Source of the DNA: Ptiloglossa arizonensis | Taxonomy: Eukaryota; Arthropoda; Insecta; Hymenoptera; Colletidae | Assembly (NCBI RefSeq): GCF_051014685.1 | Contig: NC_135058.1 | Location: 12,836,811-12,900,810 of the forward strand | Direction: 5' to 3' | DNA: 64,000 bases | In this document: positions 57,301 through 64,000 of the stretch, piece by piece | Layout of the letters: every line of letters starts with the position of its first letter | Position numbering within the stretch: the first letter of the stretch is position 1 | Notes under the pieces: generated by a model | Told to the model about the DNA's origin: nothing | The model's input: only the letters and a program-made list of their open reading frames with translations | Database searches by the model: none | Program-made: the position numbers and the translations under genes

Positions 57301-58500
57301 GTGAATCATCCCGTGACTTTGTGCTCGTCTTTGTTTTATTATCGGCGCGGACCACGACGCCGTTTGAAGTGTCGTTTGATGTGCGTCTGCCCCGCGGGGA
57401 CCACCGTACGTCCCGTACGTAGTAAATTGAAAGCTATCGGGGCGAAATTTGTATATTTTTAGAAATTGGAGCAGCACCGAGCGCAGCGACGGGCTTCTGC
57501 GTTAATGTCGTCGTTGGAATTAACGATCGCCGTTTTCGCGCGTCTGTCTTCGATCGTGTCCGGCCGTTCGGTCTCGAGTGTGAGCGTTTTGTCGCGTTAG
57601 AGACTCGTGTTTTTTTGTTTTTTTTTTGTTTTTTAATTTATCACTTTATTCACGGGCCGGGGTACCCTCTCGATAGCGCACAAAGACAATTCGCACGATC
57701 CGGGAGAAAGAAGCACCGTGCAAGAGTTGTAAAAGGTTGTGGAATGATGAATCGGAGTGTCAAAAGTAACGGAAATTTGTTTTTTATCGGTTAATTCCTC
57801 GGTATAGACCTGACTCTATCTTCTTAAAATATTTTATTTCTTCTGAAATATTAGGTTGTTTGGAAAAATGATCCGAACCGTATTCAAACAAGATTATCTA
57901 TTGCGTACAACCTTGGGTAATTTAGTTAGTTAATAGATCTCGCAAGAAGAAAGAAAAACTTTTTATCGAGTACAGATCGGCAAAGAAATCGTTCTTAAGA
58001 CAGCCGGTTCTTTCGTTAGAAAGTCTCCGTCGTTAATCGCACGAGAAAATCTACGCGTATTGAAAGTTTTCTGTTCATTTTTGCGAGTCCAATCGGACAG
58101 TTAAGTTTGCGGTAATAGTTCCAGAGCACTCCGTGTATAATTAACTTGTTATGAAACTATATATAAACGGCAAAAAGGATACGAAAAGTTGGTAACGCAC
58201 AACGACGTGCACCGAGAAGCCTTGAAGGGTATTTATAATATATTCAATTCGCGTGGTAATTTAAATTTTTTCCACTTCGCCGAGACCTTAACGACGGATG
58301 GCAAATAAAACGTATCCTCGCGTATGAAATTTTAAGCGGGCGATAGTGATCGATATTCAAGGTTCTGAAAGACCAACGTAGGATTTACGATCGCGCTCTA
58401 CAAATTGCTATATCACCGACAAAATGAAAAAGGAATATTCCTGTTCGATCCTCTCGTAACCTAACATCGCTTCGAGTTTCGTTCGGTAAAATAATATCCT
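57300..58500. other. Unassigned noncoding DNA; possible single mariner end
   Basis: T-rich run at about 57,609-57,635. At 57,851, after a TA, the sequence TTAGGTTGTTTGGAAAAATG resembles a mariner terminal repeat, but no matching opposite end was found within a few hundred bases. No gene is seen. Confidence 0.3.
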
Positions 58501-58519
58501 TTCTAGACTATACTCTGAA

Positions 58520-58790
58520 TGCTACTCTTCGATGAAAACTGGTCCAATTTCCAAAAAATTCTACTATAAAACGCACGGAGTATTGCTCGTCGATGAAAAC
58601 TGGTTTAAACAATTTTGAAAATTCTCCCGCGATCGATCGTCGTTCATCGCTCGTTAACTTTGAAAAAAATTTCAAACTCGTATCGATCCAGACGTCGCTA
58701 CGGAACACCGAAGATCACTCGTCGATGAAACCTTTTGTAAACGATTTCGAAAATTCAATCGCGACTTTCCACAGATATCCCTTGCATCGC
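58520..58790. repeat. Diverged local repeat (GATGAAAACTGGT)
   Basis: TCGATGAAAACTGGT occurs at about 58,529 and 58,590, with a changed copy (TCGATGAAACCTTTT) at about 58,721. AATTTTGAAAATTC / GATTTCGAAAATTC follow two of the copies. An old array. Confidence 0.6.
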
Positions 58791-58849
58791 GTAGAAATAC
58801 TCCAAGACACTAGAACCGCTTCTTTCAGTTGAAAAAACTTTTGTTCCAA

Positions 58850-59490
58850 TTTTCTGAAATTGCTCCACTCTCCAGCGAGCGGTTTCCTCTCGATCGGCAC
58901 CGATCTCGTGTACCGATTCCTCCTCCTCGACGATCGTTGCTCTCGGTGCACTGGATGCGTCCCTGCGCTCGAACGACGCGCGCTACGGCTGAACGGCATC
59001 AAAAGCCGAGGGAGCGTACAACACTGTCTGTGTACGCAAGATCACGAGCGGTTCCGATCTCGAGACTAGACGAGTTAATCGGCCACGGAAGCACAATAAA
59101 CCCGAGGATAATAAACGAAGCGCCGTCCGTTGGTTTACCATAATAATGCCTTCCATCATGCCAGATCCCTGCAGCACCGAAAGCCACCCGAAACGAATAG
59201 AACGCTATAAATAGGCGGAATCCTCCTCTCATTCTCTCGTTTCGCGGCTCTGTTTCACTCTGGCACCGTCTCTCCTGCTCCCACCTTCCCGTCATAGACG
59301 AGGCCCGATCATCATCTCCGCAGGCTCGACGACCGCGCCGCGCGCATGCCGCCCGCAAACGCGCGGTTATTTCAGAGAGCGAATTTCCGCGCCCGTGCCT
59401 GCGAGATATTATTATGCGCCCGTGCGCTAACGCCTCGAGCGCTCCGTTTGATATCCTGCACGGAATGGAGACCGCGAAACGAACGAGTCA
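58850..59490. promoter_or_regulatory. GC-rich segment with TATA-box core promoter candidate
   Basis: A TATAAATAGGCGG element on the plus strand (TATAAATA at 59,206-59,213) is followed by TCATTC (59,229-59,234), an insect initiator-like match whose A lies 25 bp after the first T of the box. That is slightly closer than the usual 28-31 bp; a second TCACTC match lies further on, at about 59,254. Sequence around it is GC-rich. This is the best-formed TATA/initiator pair seen. No coding exon can be linked to it. Confidence 0.35.
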
Positions 59491-59639
59491 ATCGGTACCA
59501 TTGTTTCGAAAATTTCGCAAACCATCGACAATTTTCACCCGGTGAAACGAACGCTCGTGCTCGGGCGTGTCGGACGTCGTTCGACAATCGCTGACGTTGG
59601 TTTCAAGGATCGTGTCGAACACATGGAGACAGAGGAGAG

Positions 59640-59960
59640 AGACATGGACACATGGACCGAAATCTGAGGAGTACGATGATTGTGTCAAGAATATTCTTTT
59701 TAGTAGAGAATTCATGTGTTCGAACCACTGGTTTGTGGTTTTCGAGAAAGAAAGTGTCGCATAGACCGAAATGGGGGGAGTACGAAGATTGTGGACAACA
59801 GGAATATCCTTTTCGGTCGAAAACTCGTTTAGTGACACTACGATGCGAGAAAGTGCATCGTCACGATGCAGCATCCAAGAATGGACGATCTCGGGCCGGA
59901 TACCGATGATTATTTTTCGTCGAGTCGGTTTGTGGCACATATTTCTTTCGAACAATACTC
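59640..59960. repeat. Diverged tandem repeat, about 109-bp period
   Basis: GACCGAAAT(C/G)(T/G)G followed by GGAGTACGA(T/A)GATTGTG occurs at about 59,655 and 59,764. Both copies continue with AATAT(T/C)CTTTT and a GAAAGTG / GAAAGTGC phrase. A weaker third copy begins near 59,880. GGTTTGTGG is present in copies one and three. Confidence 0.65.
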
Positions 59961-60299
59961 TATTATCGAAAAAGCAAATCAGCATCGATTTCAACGACAC
60001 CGTTCGATACGTTGCTGTTCCATTTCCGTAACACGTCGCTACGACACACTCTTACAAAACTCGCTGTCAAAACCTCGTGTTATCTCGATCGAATTGAAAC
60101 CGATACCGGAGGTAGAGCAGAGATATACGTCTTAAACGGCAAAACGGCGTTTGCACAATGTTGCCAGATACCGAGAACCCGGATCGGTCTCTGTATTCTT
60201 TAAACATACTTTGTACGTAATGATCTACGATCGAGAATTCTAGAAGCTGAAATCGTTCCCAAACGATTGAAAAAAAAAGAATCACACGAATCGAGATTG

Positions 60300-60760
60300 T
60301 GGACATTTTTGATCGTTAAGAGGAGAACGATCGCACGTTTAATGGGTAGCGTGTAACGTTTACAATTAAATGTACAAAGATGGATGAGACGTGCGAGGAG
60401 TCGTTCCCAAATATGGCCACCGAGATTGTGTAGATCGCGTGTAACGCCTCCGAAGTGAGTACACGAAGATCGATGGTCGAGATCGAGGACTTAATCGATA
60501 GCGCGCGACAACTGTGAGCAAATTCTTGCTCCGCGAGCGACGAAAACGCGCGAGGAACCAATCCTAAATCCAGTCATCGAGATCGAGGAAATTTACGGCG
60601 ATTGAGAAACGGAGAGAAAGATCGCGGACTCGATTGATAGCGTGCAACACCTATGAGTAAATATACAAAGATCGATAGACGCGATTGCGGACTTAATTGG
60701 TAGCGCGTAACATCTACGAGAAAACAGATAAAGATCGATGGCCTAGGCTTAGGCCTTAAC
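60300..60760. repeat. Diverged repeat, GATAGCGCG / GTGTAAC units
   Basis: Phrases like (G/A)(G/A)TAGCG(C/T)G(T/C)AAC, followed by AC(G/C)TAC/CCTATGAG and ACAAAGAT(C/G)GATG, recur near 60,345, 60,460, 60,640 and 60,700. Unit length is about 60-110 bp and divergence is high. Confidence 0.5.
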
Positions 60761-60889
60761 ATAGACCGTTGAGTGCTCGATTAATAGTTCTTTCGAACAA
60801 CGCAACGAGACGAATAACGCACAAAAGTGTAATAAATTAAACGAAAATAAAAGTAATCGATCGCGATAAGTGCGATCGGATATGAATTC

Positions 60890-61100
60890 CCTTTTTTTTT
60901 TGTCCTAGATAGTCCCGAGAACTCTGTTAAAAGTGTTTGTTTTTTTTTCCCTTTTGCTTTTCGTTAGAAACGACAGCAGATTTGCAAATATACTGGGAGA
61001 CTCAAAGAGTTTCCAACTTTGGATCGAAGAAATATATTTCTGGAAGTCTGTGCTTGTCCCTGACGACAAAACAGGACAAAATCACATGTTTCGAACTTCA
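60890..61100. other. Noncoding, T-rich runs
   Basis: Two T-rich runs (about 60,892-60,900 and 60,940-60,948). Nothing else is recognised. Confidence 0.4.
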
Positions 61101-61114
61101 GGCGCAATAAGTAC

Positions 61115-61290
61115 CAACGATGCTAAATCTTAGAAACCTAGGAATGTACTTTTTCCAATTTTTGGGAACCAAGGGACGCACTTTTCCCAATTCTTGGAAA
61201 CCGAGGAATACGATCTCCCCAATTTCCAAGCACCAAGACCACCCAACTTTCCTAATCCTTAGAAACCAAAAGAAAACAAAAACCCTAGAA
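61115..61290. repeat. Short tandem repeat, about 45-bp unit
   Basis: Units of the form CCAATTTTTGGGAACCAAGG / CCAATTCTTGGAAACCGAGG / CTAATCCTTAGAAACCAAAA recur about four times. Because 45 is a multiple of three, both strands keep an open frame here. It is diverged but clear. Confidence 0.65.
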
Positions 61291-61559
61291 AAAAATTCCA
61301 ACTTTCCACCACTAATCCGAACAATCCTCCCCCCAGAAACGTCCCTCGGACTCACGCGATGCAAAATCAACTGACACGCGCCATTCGCAGCGCAGTCGAA
61401 CAATCGCGAGCAACGACCAGGAACTTTCCTCTTGCCGTCACGGACGCATCGATTAACGTCCCCGGAATCCCATTTTCGAGCTCGTCTCCGTGGAGAAGGC
61501 TCGAGGAGAGGCCGTATCGTTGGTCCGTGCCCGCCAATAATTGATTACCGGATCGCGGG

Positions 61560-62360
61560 TTCTCGGTTCGCGTTTAATCCCGTGCACGGTCTATTTCAAA
61601 GGCTGTCGTCGCTCGTCGTCGCGGGGCGGAAAGTAGGGTGTTCGCGCGAAGAAAGAACATCGTCGTCGAGAGGTGGTCGAGGTTCGACGACGAGGCGGAA
61701 GAAGGGAGACTCCGAGGCGTGTTGCGTGGGGGGTGGGGGAAAATAGGAGGTGAAGGGTACCGCGCGGCAAAGGGCACCATCCCCTCGCGGTGCTCCATCG
61801 TTCCGGGGACGACGGAAGCTCGACCGGGGATGGTTAAGGTTAGCGGTGACAGGAGCCGAGCGCTCGCAATGATTAATGGCTTAGCGCATTAACAGGCTAT
61901 TGACAAACACGTTCCTCGTCCGCGGAGTGTACAGCCCTCGGTCTGGTTCGCGCGTCGCTCGCCTCGCTCGCCTCGCTCGTCTCGCTCGCCCGCCTCGCTC
62001 GCCTCGCTGGTTCGTGGTAGCCCACGGGGCGACGAAGCCAGTCGGCCGCGGCGGCCACTGTGAGCGATGAAAGGGAAGAAAGGGAAGAGAGGATCCGAAA
62101 AGAACGACGGAGGGTGGCGGAGAGGGCCGCCCGCTTTCTTAAATGCGCCGCCTCGACGAAAGAAAGGAGACGCGGGGAGGAGGGGGAGGAGGAGGAGGAG
62201 GAGGACACCACCGGGAGAGAAGAAACACCGTTCTCGCCCTCCTGTAACGACCTCGACAAAAACGCATCCTCCTCGTCCTGCCGAGGTGGTACCCATCCCT
62301 CTCTCTCTCTTTCTCTCTCTTTCTCTAGCTCGTCACCCGTCAGCCACACCACCCTTCGTC
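61560..62360. promoter_or_regulatory. GC-rich island with CTCGC minisatellite, GGA and CT tracts
   Basis: CpG-dense island holding a CTCGCCTCG-type minisatellite (about 61,955-62,012), a GGA tract (about 62,180-62,212) and a CT tract (about 62,301-62,330). Frames up to 188 codons cross it on both strands but consist of E/R/S/L low-complexity. Candidate promoter or 5' exon by composition. Confidence 0.3.
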
Positions 62361-62534
62361 CGATGGCCCTTTATCGTTTTCTCCGTCGAACAACCGACGA
62401 ATTTTTCAAGCTTCCAGACTCTTCGGGCTATTGGTTCCCAAAGAGAGATCTCCGTTCTCGGATGACCGCGCAGGGGGTGGAGAATACCCCGTGGTGTCTT
62501 TTTACCAATCGTGGTTCTCGTAGACTGGTTGATA

Positions 62535-62850
62535 GCGCAAGATGGTGCGGTTGTTGGGCGAAAGTCTCCTTTGGTGGCACCGACAAGTGCAAGGGATGGT
62601 TGCTTTCCAGGGGGTCCTTGGTGTAATTATCCGACGAGGAAACAATCTAGTTTCGTAGGACTCAATTATTGCGAAAGTACAGTGGTACCTCGATCGTTGC
62701 GCGAAAGTTTTCTTTGTCGCAAGAGACAAGTGGAAGGGATGCCTTCTTAGCTGTCCTTTTTGTGTGTTTATTTATCGAAAGAGGAAACTGCGGTACGATT
62801 CGTCCATTACTAACAACGTGGGAATATGTATCGAGGTACGTCCGGTAGAC
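62535..62850. repeat. Duplicated segment with pogo/Tigger-like end
   Basis: GTTG(G/C)GCGAAAGT followed by CTCCTTTG / TTTCTTTG, GACAAGTG(C/G)AAGGGATG and (G)CTT occurs at about 62,553 and 62,696 (about 144 bp apart). Just before the second copy is CAGTGGTACCTCGAT (about 62,681), which resembles the ends of pogo/Tigger-type elements. A partial inverted match, ATCGAGGTACGTCC, lies at about 62,829. If real, this is a duplicated or nested nonautonomous element. The end match is incomplete. Confidence 0.35.
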
Positions 62851-62859
62851 TCTCGTTTA

Positions 62860-64000
62860 TTGCAATGCGTTGACGAATGGAAAGGTGACTCAGCAACCGG
62901 TAAAATCAGAAGGGAACGGTAACAGGTAGCAACGACCACGCGTACCAAGCGTGTACATACCGTACAAATAAGACACGAGAAGTATTTTCATCTTTCGACG
63001 AATGTATCTGGTATAATTAACGAAATGGCGGGCTACGTAGGAAAACCAGCGAACCGACACGGAAACGATGTCACGTTGCGTAATAATTGCTCGAAATCGT
63101 GAAACCGGCACCGGAGGCTCCAAACGAACATCGAAACTTCAAAATTTCGATCTCGATCCCTCTCGACAGTCTCGCCTACGCGTTCGGTGCACGCGTCGAA
63201 TCACCGTGCCAAGGTTCACGGAGTCTTGTTAGCCCTCCCACGGAAAAATAGCAGCAACGTAGACTCGGAGCGAAAGCTTGCGAAACCCTCCACCTTTTGT
63301 CCAGGCATCTCTCGCTCGTCAAAGTTCTTTCGTCGACCTTTTAACTCGGTATCGCGCTGTCTATCGACGCGCCCGAGAAGTCGAGCCTTCCGCTTTCATC
63401 GCCTCTGTGCGCAAAGCTCGAGGAAGTTTTTGTGATGTTAATGTTCCCCGTCGAGATAAAAACGAGACGCTTTCCGTTCGTCGATCTCTCTTTCTCTCTC
63501 GGCGTGTCTATCTGTCCTTCTTTCTCTCTCTCTCTTTTTCTCTCCCTCTGGGGACCTTCTCCTCCCCGTTGGTCCGTGATCGGGCGCGGAACCGATTCTC
63601 GTCGGTGACGCCGATCTTGGGCGCGCGAACGCGTGTAAAAGCTCGCGCGAACGCGTCGTGCAAACGTGAGAAATCACGGCTAGGCTTACGACGACGTAAA
63701 TTACAAGGAACGCCGCTCGATTAACGCTCGAACGTGTCCCGAGGATTAATAGCAGGTGCGCAAACTGACATTTGCCGGCGAAACCGACGGAAAGAAAATT
63801 CTACGGTGTTTAAATAGGCGGCGACTGTAAACACCGGGGGGATTTTCAAAGCCAAGAATAGGCCGAACCTTAATTGCCGTCACTGACCTTTCGATACCGT
63901 TTCCTCGAGCGGACCGGGGGTCGCCGTTTGCGCAACGGATTAGCGCTATCGCTCTATCACGATAAGTGTCCGCGCGAAGAAATACGAGGGAACACTCGCG
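62860..64000. other. Unassigned noncoding DNA with GC-rich CT-tract segment
   Basis: The part 63,340-63,700 is CpG-rich and contains a CT tract (about 63,487-63,548). Nothing identifiable as a gene. The final 250 bp is repeat-free and moderately GC-rich. Confidence 0.35.

Noticed and set aside
57851..57875. TTAGGTTGTTTGGAAAAATG as a mariner copy
   Set aside because: No matching opposite terminal repeat or transposase remnant was found nearby; kept only as a note.
61889..62626. Several frames of 130-190 codons on both strands
   Set aside because: GC-rich and low-complexity (GGA, CT and CTCGC tracts); mutually overlapping.
1..64000. tRNA, rRNA, snRNA and known conserved insect microRNAs
   Set aside because: Scanning by eye for B-box-like GGTTCGA.TCC and for common insect miRNA sequences gave no credible match; a tRNAscan-SE and Infernal run would be decisive.

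Overview
The window looks like intergenic or long-intron DNA from an insect, most likely a hymenopteran (bee, wasp or ant). This is inferred from sequence style: moderate GC with CpG not depleted, AT-rich stretches alternating with very GC-rich islands, many (GA)n/(CT)n and trinucleotide tracts, mariner/Tc1 inverted-repeat elements, and no compact, bacterial-style gene layout. The species cannot be named from sequence alone. No complete protein-coding gene is recognisable on either strand. The long open frames lie in GC-rich or low-complexity DNA, where stop codons are rare by composition, and none shows a known domain. No tRNA, rRNA or known microRNA was recognised by eye.

Four transposon remnants can be supported. 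A degenerate Ty3/gypsy-type pol fragment (protease to the linker before reverse transcriptase) lies on the minus strand at about 5.13-5.88 kb. A 132-bp mariner-type MITE with a TA duplication is at 16,447-16,578. A 319-bp Tc1-like MITE with 22-23 bp terminal repeats is at 18,361-18,679. About 160 bp downstream is a broken, internally deleted mariner-family transposase at about 18,839-19,290, which keeps the N-terminal helix-turn-helix region and the C-terminal block but lacks the central catalytic core.

The dominant feature is local tandem duplication. At least two dozen small arrays, each with its own unit and period (about 30/43, 45, 50, 52, 75, 95, 110, 140, 143, 150, 190, 201 and 250 bp), are strung along the window. 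They range from near-identical (201 bp x 3 at 42,336-42,938) to barely recognisable. Most of the 'ordinary' AT-rich DNA between the islands seems to have grown this way.

The GC-rich islands (about 0.7-1.15, 7.1-7.6, 10.1-10.6, 14.0-15.1, 35.7-38.7, 40.3-40.8, 43.0-43.6, 47.2-49.1, 52.5-53.1, 56.6-57.3, 58.9-59.5, 61.6-62.4 and 63.3-63.7 kb) mostly carry GAGA/CTCT tracts or triplet repeats. They are the best candidates for promoters, noncoding first exons or cis-regulatory modules of neighbouring genes. The largest, 35.7-38.7 kb, is the strongest promoter candidate. TATA-like boxes are seen at 52,604 and 59,206. Two weak coding-exon candidates on the minus strand (about 53.74-53.93 kb and 40.53-40.79 kb) are recorded with low confidence.
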